This document shows positions 47,705-55,555 of a stretch of 64,000 nucleotides of DNA, piece after piece. Position 1 is the stretch's first letter. Each line of letters begins with the position of its first letter. The position numbers were made by a program, and so were the translations under genes. The stretch is taken from contig CACJTT010000002.1 of the NCBI GenBank assembly GCA_902596365.1, forward strand, positions 1 to 64,000, given 5' to 3'. Below the pieces are notes generated by a model. The model was not told the DNA's origin. It saw nothing but the letters and a program-made list of their open reading frames with translations, and did not search any database. Source of the DNA: an uncultured Alphaproteobacteria bacterium (GTDB lineage: Bacteria; Pseudomonadota; Alphaproteobacteria; HIMB59; GCA-002718135).

Positions 47705-48634
47705 GTGAAAATTTTATTTATTTGTTCTAACTTAATTGGTGATATGATTTTATCTTCAGGTGTCATTAGGCATTTTATTGACCAAAATAAAGAAGCAAAA
47801 CTAACTTTTGTTATTGGTCCTACAGCAGCCCCTCTTTTGAAAAACTATAAGAATATAGAAAATATTATTGTTTTTAAAAAAAGGAAATTCAACCTTCATT
47901 GGCTTGATATTTTTCAAAAAACTTACAGGACGAAGTGGAATATTGTGGTTGATTTTAGGTCTTCAGCTATTTCTCATATATTAAAAAATAATAAAAAATA
48001 TATATTTAAAAAACATCAAAATATTCATCATATTGAGCAGCTAAACTCATCTTTTGGATTTAATTGTGCAAACTTATTCATACCAATTAGCGATGAAGAA
48101 AAAAATAAAGCTGATCATGATTTAGATAAATCATTTAAGCATATAGTGATTTTTCCTGGTGGGAATTGGGCTCCAAAAGTATGGTCTGCAGATAATTTTA
48201 ATGAAATTATGAGACTAATATTAGATAAATATAATAAGATTAAATTTATTTTAGTTGGATCTTTGAAAGAAAAAAATAAATTTTATAATAAACTAATTGC
48301 AGGTATTCAAGAGGACTTAATAATTGATTTGTTTGGATACGATTTAACTTTAACCTCTGCCTATATGAAAAAAAGTAATATATTTATTGGTAATGATTCC
48401 GGTCTGATGCATTTAGCTGTGGCAAACAAACTAAGAGTAATATCTTTATTTGGACCAACAAATGATAAAATTTATGCCCCTTGTGGAATTGATGATGTTG
48501 TAATAAGGACTTCAGAAAGTCTCAATTATTTTAAATCTTTAAAAATTGATGAAAATAAATCATATATGAATTCAATTAAACCAGAAACAGTAGTTAAAGA
48601 ATGTGAGAAATTTATAGATGACAACTTCAATTAA
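47705..48634 (+). CDS. Glycosyltransferase family 9 (heptosyltransferase-like)
   Basis: This 309-aa GT-B enzyme of family GT9 has an N-terminal CSNLIGDMILSSGVIRHF near residue 7 (equivalent to the G-D-x-x-x-S/T-x-x-x motif of WaaC/WaaF) and the C-terminal IGNDSGLMHLAVANKLRVISLFGPT near residue 229 with the conserved Asp-Ser-Gly and Gly-Pro-Thr. It most likely adds a heptose or related sugar to the LPS core. GTG start. It overlaps pyrC by 17 nt. The acceptor is unknown and no other LPS core gene is close, except the cupin/DUF6165 pair about 6 kb away. Confidence 0.85.
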   Translation: MKILFICSNLIGDMILSSGVIRHFIDQNKEAKLTFVIGPTAAPLLKNYKNIENIIVFKKRKFNLHWLDIFQKTYRTKWNIVVDFRSSAISHILKNNKKYIFKKHQNIHHIEQLNSSFGFNCANLFIPISDEEKNKADHDLDKSFKHIVIFPGGNWAPKVWSADNFNEIMRLILDKYNKIKFILVGSLKEKNKFYNKLIAGIQEDLIIDLFGYDLTLTSAYMKKSNIFIGNDSGLMHLAVANKLRVISLFGPTNDKIYAPCGIDDVVIRTSESLNYFKSLKIDENKSYMNSIKPETVVKECEKFIDDNFN

Positions 48635-49664
48635 AATTATTCAACCTGATGACTGGCATGTTCATTTTAGAGAAGATGAAATGTTGGAAGTAGTCACAAA
48701 ATATTCTTCTCGAGTAAATAGAAGATGTATAGCAATGCCTAATACATCAAATCCAATAACTTCATCAGATCAAGCTGTTGCTTATAAAAAATTAATTGAG
48801 AGTAATTCTGAAAGTGAAAATTTTGAAGCTTTGATACCATGTTATTTGACAGATAACTTGAATATTAATGACTTTAAGTATGGTCTTCAAAACAATATTT
48901 TTGTTGGTGGTAAATTGTATCCCAATAATGCCACTACAAATTCTCACCATGGTGTTAATGATATTAAAAAAATTTATAATATTTTTGAAATATTAGAAAA
49001 AGAAAATCGCATTTTGCTAATACATGGTGAATTAAACAGGGATGATATTGATCTCTTTGACAGGGAAAAATATTTTATAGATGAAGAGCTATTTCAAATA
49101 AGAGATACTTTTAAAGATTTGAAAATTGTCTTGGAGCATGTTTCAAGTGCATATGGTGTAGATTTTGTTAATACAAATAAAAATATAGGGGGCACTATTA
49201 CACCCCATCATATGCTGTTGACAAAAGATGATGTATTTAAAAATGAAGAAATTAACCCTCATCATTATTGTATGCCAGTAGTTAAAAATGAAAAAGATCT
49301 ATTATCATTAAGAAAAGCTGCATGTTCTGATAATGATAAATTTTTTTTAGGAACAGACTCAGCGCCTCATCTCACAAAAGATAAAATACAAAATGAATCT
49401 CTTAAGGCTGGCATATTTTCCTCACCATGTTCATTAGAATTGTATGCTAATATTTTTGATGAAGAGCATTCATTACATAATTTGGAAAAATTTTCCTCTA
49501 TAAATGGGCCAAAGTTTTATGGTTTAAATATTAATTCACAGGAACTAACATTAATTAAAACAGAGTATGATATTCCAGAATATACTGAAGAAGGGAATAT
49601 AAAGATTAAAAATTTTTTTGCAGGTAAAAAAATTAATTGGAAAGTATCAAAAATAAAAGTATAG
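48618..49664 (+). CDS. pyrC: Dihydroorotase (PyrC, class II)
   Basis: PyrC cyclises carbamoyl aspartate in pyrimidine synthesis. The protein is 348 aa, the short class II size. Metal site HVH lies in DDWHVHFREDEML near residue 13, the carboxylated Lys in VGGKLYPNNATTNSHHG near residue 98, His ligands in LLIHGELN near residue 135 and VLEHVSSAYG near residue 173, and the catalytic Asp in LGTDSAPH near residue 246. All are present, so it should be active. It overlaps the GT9 gene by 17 nt and precedes the NDUFA12 gene by 7 nt. Confidence 0.94.
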   Translation: MTTSIKIIQPDDWHVHFREDEMLEVVTKYSSRVNRRCIAMPNTSNPITSSDQAVAYKKLIESNSESENFEALIPCYLTDNLNINDFKYGLQNNIFVGGKLYPNNATTNSHHGVNDIKKIYNIFEILEKENRILLIHGELNRDDIDLFDREKYFIDEELFQIRDTFKDLKIVLEHVSSAYGVDFVNTNKNIGGTITPHHMLLTKDDVFKNEEINPHHYCMPVVKNEKDLLSLRKAACSDNDKFFLGTDSAPHLTKDKIQNESLKAGIFSSPCSLELYANIFDEEHSLHNLEKFSSINGPKFYGLNINSQELTLIKTEYDIPEYTEEGNIKIKNFFAGKKINWKVSKIKV

Positions 49665-49671
49665 AGTTAGA

Positions 49672-50025
49672 ATGAGTATAGGAACGACAATATATACTTG
49701 GATATATGGTAAATTAGTTGGTGCTGATGAAATTGGTAATAAATACTATACTAATAATAAAAATCACAATGATTTAAAGGCTAAGAGATGGGTCATTTTT
49801 AATGGAGAAATTGAGGCTTCTAAAATACCGCCTCATTGGCATGCGTGGCTTCATAAATCAATTGATGAACCACCTATAAATTACTCTCATAAATATTCAT
49901 GGCAGAAAGATCATAAACCAAACATGACTGGTACAAATGATGCTCATTTTCCTCCCTCAAATCCACTATCAAAAAATTATAAACCTGATCAGATCAAGGC
50001 GGATTATGAATCTTGGTCTCCTTAA
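49672..50025 (+). CDS. NDUFA12-family complex I accessory subunit
   Basis: This 117-aa protein matches the NDUFA12 (B17.2) family, an accessory subunit of NADH:ubiquinone oxidoreductase found in alphaproteobacteria and mitochondria. Typical stretches are GKLVGADEIGNKYYTN at about residues 13-28, RWVIFNGEIEASKIPPHWHAWLHK near residue 39, and the Pro-rich hydrophilic tail. In Paracoccus and mitochondria this protein helps complex I stability. Its final 20 nt overlap the start of the DUF2155 gene. The pair and the following aat-acc genes are conserved in alphaproteobacteria, which supports the taxonomic call. Confidence 0.9.
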   Translation: MSIGTTIYTWIYGKLVGADEIGNKYYTNNKNHNDLKAKRWVIFNGEIEASKIPPHWHAWLHKSIDEPPINYSHKYSWQKDHKPNMTGTNDAHFPPSNPLSKNYKPDQIKADYESWSP

Positions 50026-50383
50026 ATTTTTTTTATTAGTATTATTTTTTTCTAACCAATTATATTCAGAACCCTTGCAGATGAATTATGCTAAATTTAA
50101 ATTATTAGATAAAATTTCAAATCAGCTATTTGAAAAAACTATTTCAGTTAATGATTCTAATGAAATAGAAACACTTAATATTGAAGTTTACGCATGTTTT
50201 ACTGAACCTCCAGATGAGATTTCTGAAGATTATGTTTTAATAAATGTAATAGATAATTTTAAGAATAAAGCTAAATCTATTTATAAAGGCTGGATGATTT
50301 CTTCCTCACCAGAAGTAACTCCTTTAGAACATCCTATTTATGATTTGTGGCTATTAGGATGTAGTAATGATAAAACTTCCTGA
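50006..50383 (+). CDS. DUF2155-family periplasmic protein
   Basis: This is a 125-aa exported protein of the DUF2155 family, whose function is unknown. ATG 50006 gives a proper Sec signal peptide (hydrophobic residues 4-16, likely cleavage after LYS near residue 21). An in-frame ATG at 49937 would place 23 extra residues inside the NDUFA12 gene and spoil the signal, so it is rejected. The family core IEVYACFTEPPDE with its Cys is near residue 62, and the end matches GWMISSSPEVTPLEHPIYDLW near residue 98, followed by a second conserved Cys. The two Cys residues may form a disulphide. Its last 46 nt overlap the convergent aat gene. Confidence 0.85.
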   Translation: MNLGLLKFFLLVLFFSNQLYSEPLQMNYAKFKLLDKISNQLFEKTISVNDSNEIETLNIEVYACFTEPPDEISEDYVLINVIDNFKNKAKSIYKGWMISSSPEVTPLEHPIYDLWLLGCSNDKTS

Positions 50384-50991
50384 AAATCTTCAATAAAAAT
50401 AAAACTTCTCTCATAAGAAAGACCATTATTTAGTTTGTCTAGGTAGTCTTTATTATTAATTTCATAAGCTCCAAATTGAATTAAGTGTTTATTATAAAAT
50501 TGAGAGTCAAGAATCGAAAATAAATTTTTTTTAAGAATAGCGATTAAATAAAGTAAACAGAATTTACTTGCATTTGATACATTGCTAAACATACTTTCCC
50601 CAAAGAAACAGCTACCAATATGAACTCCATACAACCCTCCAACTAATTTACTTTCATCATAACACTCAATACTATGACAGAACTTATATCGATACAGATT
50701 AATATAAGTATTCAAAATAATATCATTTATCCAAGTGCCATTATCTTTTCTATTAACAATTTGGCATTGAGAAATAACTTTTTCAAAATTATTATTTACT
50801 CTAAATATGTACTTATTTTTTTTAAATAATTTAAATAATTTTTTTGGTATATGAAAATTATTTATTGGAATTAAAAAACGTTTTTTTGGCTGATAAAGAT
50901 TAACCACCTCACTTGATAATTTTTCTGCCATGGGAAAAAGGCCTTTTTTATAAAAATTTATTAAGTTTTGATGTGGAATTATTTTATTCAA
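50338..50991 (-). CDS. aat: Leucyl/phenylalanyl-tRNA--protein transferase
   Basis: Aat attaches Leu or Phe to N-terminal Arg/Lys of proteins, marking them for the ClpS/ClpAP N-degron path. The protein is 217 aa, near the usual 220-240. It shows YKKGLFPMAE near residue 14, NGTWINDIILNTYINLY near residue 80, GGLYGVHIGSCFFGESMFSN near residue 117, and DSQFYNKHLIQFGAYEI near residue 161. The start is TTG and overlaps the accC stop (TTGA). The 46-nt 3' overlap with the DUF2155 gene on the other strand is unusual for its length but typical of this compact genome. Confidence 0.9.
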   Translation of the reverse strand: MNKIIPHQNLINFYKKGLFPMAEKLSSEVVNLYQPKKRFLIPINNFHIPKKLFKLFKKNKYIFRVNNNFEKVISQCQIVNRKDNGTWINDIILNTYINLYRYKFCHSIECYDESKLVGGLYGVHIGSCFFGESMFSNVSNASKFCLLYLIAILKKNLFSILDSQFYNKHLIQFGAYEINNKDYLDKLNNGLSYERSFIFIEDFQEVLSLLHPNSHKS

Positions 50992-52316
50992 TTGAAAGTT
51001 GACATAAAGTTTATATCATATTTTCCAGATTGAAATTCTTTACTCATTATTATTTTTTGATGAAGTTGAATGTTTGTATTAATGCCCATAATTATATACT
51101 CTTCTAATGCTCTGTTCATTCTTGCAATGCATTCTTTACGATTATCTGCATAAGTAATCAGCTTACCAATCATACTGTCATAATGAGGCGGCACAGAGTA
51201 TCCTTGATAAACAGCTGATTCAACTCTTACACCGAGGCCTCCAGGTTGATGATATTGAGTAATTTTGCCTGGAGAAGGAATAAAACTTTCTGGATGTTCT
51301 GCATTAATTCTGCATTCAATTGCATGACCTTTAAAATTAATGTCATTTTGTGATATAGTAAGTTTTTCACCAGAGGCAGCTAAAATTTGTTGTTTTACTA
51401 AATCTATACCAGTTACCATTTCTGTTACTGGATGCTCTACTTGTAATCTAGTATTCATTTCCATAAAATAAAAATTATCATTTTCATATAAAAATTCTAG
51501 TGTTCCAACTCCCTCATAACCAATAGAAGAGATGGCTTTTTTACAAAGATCACTAATCTCTTTTCTTTTTTCATTTGTTAAAAGTTCACTGGGACTTTCT
51601 TCTATAAGCTTTTGATGTTTTCTTTGTATTGAACAGTCGCGCTCACCTAAGGTAATTATATTTCCATGAGCATCAGCAAGTATTTGAATTTCGATGTGCT
51701 TTGGATTTGTGAGAAATTTTTCTAAATAAACATTATCATCATTAAAAGATTTTTTAGCTTCTGTTTTTGCTGAATTTATAGCGTGGTTAATTTCTTCACT
51801 GCTTGTAACAACTCTCATACCTTTCCCTCCACCACCACTTGCAGCCTTAACTATAATAGGAAGATTAACATTTTTAATAAACTCTTTAATTAATTTACTA
51901 TCAGATATGTCATTTAAACCTGGGACTGTGGGCACATTATTATCATCCATTATTTTCTTAGCATCAATTTTATTACCCATAATTTTAATGTGACTAGAAT
52001 GAGGTCCTATAAATTTAATATTGTGTTCCTCTATAATTTCAGCAAATCTCTGGTTCTCACTTAAAAATCCATATCCTGGATGAATTCCATCAACATTTGT
52101 CAAAGTAGCGGCTGTAATAATTGCAGGTATATTTAAATAACTTGATTGAGCTGATGCTGGTCCAACACATATACTTTCATCCGCCATCTTAACATGCATT
52201 GCTCCTTCATCAGCATCTGAATGAATAGCTACAGTTTTTATCCCAAGTTCTCTACAAGCTCTCAAAACCCTTAATGCAATTTCACCTCTATTAGCGATTA
52301 AAATTTTTTTGAACAT
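50988..52316 (-). CDS. accC: Acetyl-CoA carboxylase, biotin carboxylase subunit
   Basis: AccC carboxylates biotin on AccB using ATP and bicarbonate. The protein is 442 aa (usual about 450). The N-terminal domain starts MFKKILIANRGEIALRVLRA. The glycine-rich ATP loop KAASGGGGKGMRVV is near residue 158, and the catalytic/biotin site EMNTRLQVEHPVTEMVTG near residue 286. RDCSIQRKHQKLIEE near residue 233 is also typical. accB ends on its start (one-base overlap), so accB-accC are co-made for fatty acid synthesis. The C-terminus is slightly short but no domain is missing. Confidence 0.95.
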   Translation of the reverse strand: MFKKILIANRGEIALRVLRACRELGIKTVAIHSDADEGAMHVKMADESICVGPASAQSSYLNIPAIITAATLTNVDGIHPGYGFLSENQRFAEIIEEHNIKFIGPHSSHIKIMGNKIDAKKIMDDNNVPTVPGLNDISDSKLIKEFIKNVNLPIIVKAASGGGGKGMRVVTSSEEINHAINSAKTEAKKSFNDDNVYLEKFLTNPKHIEIQILADAHGNIITLGERDCSIQRKHQKLIEESPSELLTNEKRKEISDLCKKAISSIGYEGVGTLEFLYENDNFYFMEMNTRLQVEHPVTEMVTGIDLVKQQILAASGEKLTISQNDINFKGHAIECRINAEHPESFIPSPGKITQYHQPGGLGVRVESAVYQGYSVPPHYDSMIGKLITYADNRKECIARMNRALEEYIIMGINTNIQLHQKIIMSKEFQSGKYDINFMSTFN

Positions 52317-52768
52317 TATTCAAAAATTATTAAATGATCTCCGAATTCTACCGGTTGACTATTTAGTGCAACTATTTTCTTAATAACACCTGATTTAGGG
52401 GCTTTTATTTCATTAAAAGTTTTCATTGCTTCTATTAATAAAAGAATATCACCTGCTTTAACATGTTGACCTATTTTAACATATGGAGGTGATTTAGGAT
52501 CAGCTGAAAGGTAAGCAACTCCGACCATAGGGGATTTCACAATATTCTCTTCATTAATATTTTCTACTTTATTTATTTCTTCAGAATTTTTTTGTAAACT
52601 TTGTGATTTTACTTCTGGGATTATATTAGGTGTATTTAAAATTTGAGATGATATTTCGATTTGGTAATCACCTTTTTTAATCTTAAAATTTGAAACATTT
52701 CCTATTTTAGTTTCTTTTATTAATAATTTAATATTCTCAATGTCAGTTTTGTCTATTTTAGTCATCAA
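52316..52768 (-). CDS. accB: Acetyl-CoA carboxylase, biotin carboxyl carrier protein
   Basis: This 150-aa carrier protein has a C-terminal biotinyl domain with the acceptor Lys in IEAMKTFNEIKAPKSG near residue 116. The standard motif is A-M-K-M; here the Met after Lys is Thr, which is seen in some alphaproteobacteria. The N-terminal helix region and a linker rich in Glu, Ser and Asn separate the domains. It is transcribed after aroQ (ATGA overlap) and before accC. The product is the biotin carrier that AccC charges and AccAD, not in this window, uses. Confidence 0.94.
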   Translation of the reverse strand: MMTKIDKTDIENIKLLIKETKIGNVSNFKIKKGDYQIEISSQILNTPNIIPEVKSQSLQKNSEEINKVENINEENIVKSPMVGVAYLSADPKSPPYVKIGQHVKAGDILLLIEAMKTFNEIKAPKSGVIKKIVALNSQPVEFGDHLIIFE

Positions 52769-53208
52769 TCTTCACTATAAATTAATTTTTTCATTGCTTC
52801 AATTGCTAGTATATAGCCATTTTCACCAAAGCCACAAATTATTCCATTAACTGCTTCAGAAGTTAAACTTTTTCTTCTGTAATCTTCTCTTGCATATATA
52901 TTTGATATATGAACTTCAATCTTTGGTTTACTAGTCGCTCTTAATGCATCTAATAAAGCTATTGAAGTGTGAGTATAAGCTGCAGGATTAATTATAATTC
53001 CCTCAAAACCATTTTGTACAGAATGAATTTTCTCTATTATTTCACCCTCATGATTACTTTGGAAAAACTCTGACTCAATTTTATTCTTCTTACATTCTTC
53101 AGCGCATAATGATTTAATTCTTTCTAAAGATGTATCACCATAAAAATTTTTTTCTCTGTTACCAAGTAAGTTAAGATTAGGACCATTTATTATAAGTATT
53201 TTTTTCAT
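52765..53208 (-). CDS. aroQ: 3-Dehydroquinate dehydratase, type II
   Basis: This is the third step of the shikimate path. The protein is about 147 aa, a dodecameric flavodoxin-like fold. IINGPNLNLLGNREKNFYGDTSL near residues 5-27 contains the catalytic Tyr region. NPAAYTHTSIALLDAL near residue 79 and EVHISNIYAREDYRRKS near residue 101 carry substrate ligands. I place the start at ATG 53208; TTG 53217 in frame would add three residues and overlap dcd by 4 nt. It sits with accB-accC, a common neighbour in proteobacteria. Confidence 0.93.
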   Translation of the reverse strand: MKKILIINGPNLNLLGNREKNFYGDTSLERIKSLCAEECKKNKIESEFFQSNHEGEIIEKIHSVQNGFEGIIINPAAYTHTSIALLDALRATSKPKIEVHISNIYAREDYRRKSLTSEAVNGIICGFGENGYILAIEAMKKLIYSED

Positions 53209-53213
53209 GCCGA

Positions 53214-54272
53214 TCAATAAAAGTGTTTACTCAATGCAAGTTTTTGATTTTGGTAATTTGAATTTATTTTTTTACCATATAGCATAGATGATGATTTATT
53301 CAATTTTTCATATTGAATTCTTGCAATAGTTTGACCATCTTCAATAATAAAATCTACTTCATGAGTTTTAAGCTCTAAAACTGCAAAAGATCCCGTAGAA
53401 TAACCAAAACCAGGATCAAAAAAACCTGCATAATGAACTCTAAAATCACCTATTCCTGTATCATAAGGAATCATTTCTCCTGCAAGATGAGGAGGAATGC
53501 ATATTTTTTCCTTAGATTTTAAAATATAGAAATTATTTTTTTTAATAATCAAACTTTTATTTTTTGGTTTTATTGGTTCCCAATATTTTTTATGTTTATG
53601 GTATCTATTTTTAGAAAAATAAACCAATGGTGCATTTATTTTGGATCTATAAGCACAAATTTTTTTATCATTAGATAAGTCAATAGTAAGTTTAAGACCA
53701 TTTTCAAAAATAGCTTTTTTGTTTGAAAAACATAATTTTTTAATTTTATTTATTTTATTTAAATCTTTATCATTTAAATAAATATTATTATTATAAACCA
53801 ATCTCATTTGATTAAGAGAGTCACCCTCATGAAATTTAATATTAAATGATTTGCATGTTATTTCTAAAAACATTTCACCTTTATATTTATGTGGTATTTT
53901 TTCGTATTCATTTGATTTATCCAAAATAGTTCTACAAAATATATCTAATCTTCCAGTACTACTTTTAGGATTGCACTTCCCTTTTATTATTGTTTTTAAA
54001 TTTAATCTTTCATTTAATCTTACTAAATAGGTTTTATTTTTTTTAAAAATTAATCCATTCGATAAATTATATTTTTTAATAGATAATTGTTTTAGTTTAT
54101 TTCTTATCTTACCTGTTGGGCTCAAGAAACTATATTTAAGTTCATAGCATTCATTGCTTAATGTAAGGTCCATGCTTGAAGGTTGAATTCTATTTTCAGC
54201 TTCTTTACCAGTGATTATTTCCTTATTTTTAATAAGTTTTTTATAATCACTGAATGTTAAGGAACCTCTCAT
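53214..54272 (-). CDS. dcd: Two-domain dCTP deaminase-like protein
   Basis: This 352-aa protein is built of two dUTPase-fold units and matches the alphaproteobacterial long 2'-deoxycytidine 5'-triphosphate deaminase family, about twice the length of E. coli Dcd. The N-terminal half has RIQPSSMDLTLSNECYEL near residue 28 and GKCNPKSSTGRLDIF near residue 97, which match the Dcd loop and S-x-G-R motif. The C-terminal half has MIPYDTGIGDFRVHYAGFFDPGFGYS near residue 266, the second, better kept nucleotide site. It makes dUTP from dCTP for dTMP synthesis. ATGA overlap with the M48 gene. Confidence 0.85.
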   Translation of the reverse strand: MRGSLTFSDYKKLIKNKEIITGKEAENRIQPSSMDLTLSNECYELKYSFLSPTGKIRNKLKQLSIKKYNLSNGLIFKKNKTYLVRLNERLNLKTIIKGKCNPKSSTGRLDIFCRTILDKSNEYEKIPHKYKGEMFLEITCKSFNIKFHEGDSLNQMRLVYNNNIYLNDKDLNKINKIKKLCFSNKKAIFENGLKLTIDLSNDKKICAYRSKINAPLVYFSKNRYHKHKKYWEPIKPKNKSLIIKKNNFYILKSKEKICIPPHLAGEMIPYDTGIGDFRVHYAGFFDPGFGYSTGSFAVLELKTHEVDFIIEDGQTIARIQYEKLNKSSSMLYGKKINSNYQNQKLALSKHFY

Positions 54273-55555
54273 AAATTGTTATATTCATTTATTATTTTTT
54301 TTAATTTAGTTTCAACAGTTTCATTAGATAAATTGTTTAGTTTTTTTTGTAATTCTTCCATGTCTTTGTAGTTTGTATTAATTATTATATTGAAAAAATT
54401 TAGCCAATATATTTTTTCTAAATCTTTAGCCATCTCAATAAATTTATTAATAATATATTTGTTTTTAGGGAATTGAATAATTAAATTTAAGTTTTCATAA
54501 AAAAAATTAATTTTATTATTTAATTGCATATTTTGTGTGTTTGTATCTAAAAATATTTTATATTTTATGTAGTAATTATCTGGATATTTATCCAAAACTA
54601 TTTTGTAAAATTTTAAAGATTCATTTATGTAACCATGTGACCTTAAAATATCTCCTTTAGTTTCTAAAAAGAAGGCATTATTTGGGAACTTTTCTATTAA
54701 AAAATTTATTTTTCTAAGAGAAATTATTAAATTTCCTGATCTGGATTTCTCAATAGAGTCATAATATATTTTTTGATCATCATTTAAATTGGTTAGATTT
54801 AAGGTGTCATTGTAAGCCATAAATTTAGCTTTTATAAAATTAAATTCGTATTGAATATCTTTGTTAAAATTTAATAATTTATTTTTTGAATTATAATCAA
54901 TAATTTCATATCTTTCCTTAAATATTGGATGTGTTGAAAATTTTTGATAATTTTCATCAAAACCTCTATCCAAAGCATTTTTTTCTAAAATTTTTAATAA
55001 TTCTACAACTGATTCTGATGGTAAATTTAATTTTTGCAAAGTCTTGATAGAATATAAATCAGCCTCTCTTTCTTGCTCTCTACTAAAACTAAAGTAAAAA
55101 TTATTAATATTAACTTGGCTAGCTACTGTACCACCTAAAACTTGAGGTTCTTGAGCTAGTATACTTCCTGTAATTAAGGCTAAATTACTTATTAAATTTA
55201 GCTTTGAAAATTTTTCCAATGTATCTTTCCTTTTTTCTAAGTGAAAGTATTCAAGATGTCCTACTTCATGAGCTAAGACTGCAAGCAATGATACATAATC
55301 AGGGGATTGTTCTATAAGTCCAGATGATATAATTAACTTGTTTTTAGGGATTACAAAAGCATTAGGGTTATCATCTTTTATTATATGAATTTTAATATTT
55401 TTATTAAATTTATTTACAGTTTTTATATCTTTTATTAATTTATTTAAGAATTTTTCTGTTTCATAATCAAAGATTTGACTAGCCAGTGAAAAATTTGAAA
55501 AAAGTAAAACTGAAAAAAAAATGTAAATAATTAATTTTATTTTTAAGACCACCAA
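54269..55555 (-). CDS. M48-family metalloprotease with TPR region (BepA-like)
   Basis: This exported 428-aa protein has a Sec signal (hydrophobic residues about 8-22, then SLASQIFD). A zinc protease domain has HEVGH in LAVLAHEVGHLEYFH near residue 91 and the third ligand Glu in SREQEREADLYSIKTL near residue 150. The C-terminal part from about residue 260 is helical with TPR-like pairs. This is the plan of BepA (YfgC), which checks outer-membrane protein assembly, including LptD. The start is TTG 55555 or GTG 55552; there is no ATG nearby. It overlaps rne by 13 nt. Confidence 0.86.
   Translation of the reverse strand: MVVLKIKLIIYIFFSVLLFSNFSLASQIFDYETEKFLNKLIKDIKTVNKFNKNIKIHIIKDDNPNAFVIPKNKLIISSGLIEQSPDYVSLLAVLAHEVGHLEYFHLEKRKDTLEKFSKLNLISNLALITGSILAQEPQVLGGTVASQVNINNFYFSFSREQEREADLYSIKTLQKLNLPSESVVELLKILEKNALDRGFDENYQKFSTHPIFKERYEIIDYNSKNKLLNFNKDIQYEFNFIKAKFMAYNDTLNLTNLNDDQKIYYDSIEKSRSGNLIISLRKINFLIEKFPNNAFFLETKGDILRSHGYINESLKFYKIVLDKYPDNYYIKYKIFLDTNTQNMQLNNKINFFYENLNLIIQFPKNKYIINKFIEMAKDLEKIYWLNFFNIIINTNYKDMEELQKKLNNLSNETVETKLKKIINEYNNL

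Noticed and set aside
49937-50005. Longer start for the DUF2155 gene
   Set aside because: The extra residues lie inside the NDUFA12 gene and hide the signal peptide that ATG 50006 gives.
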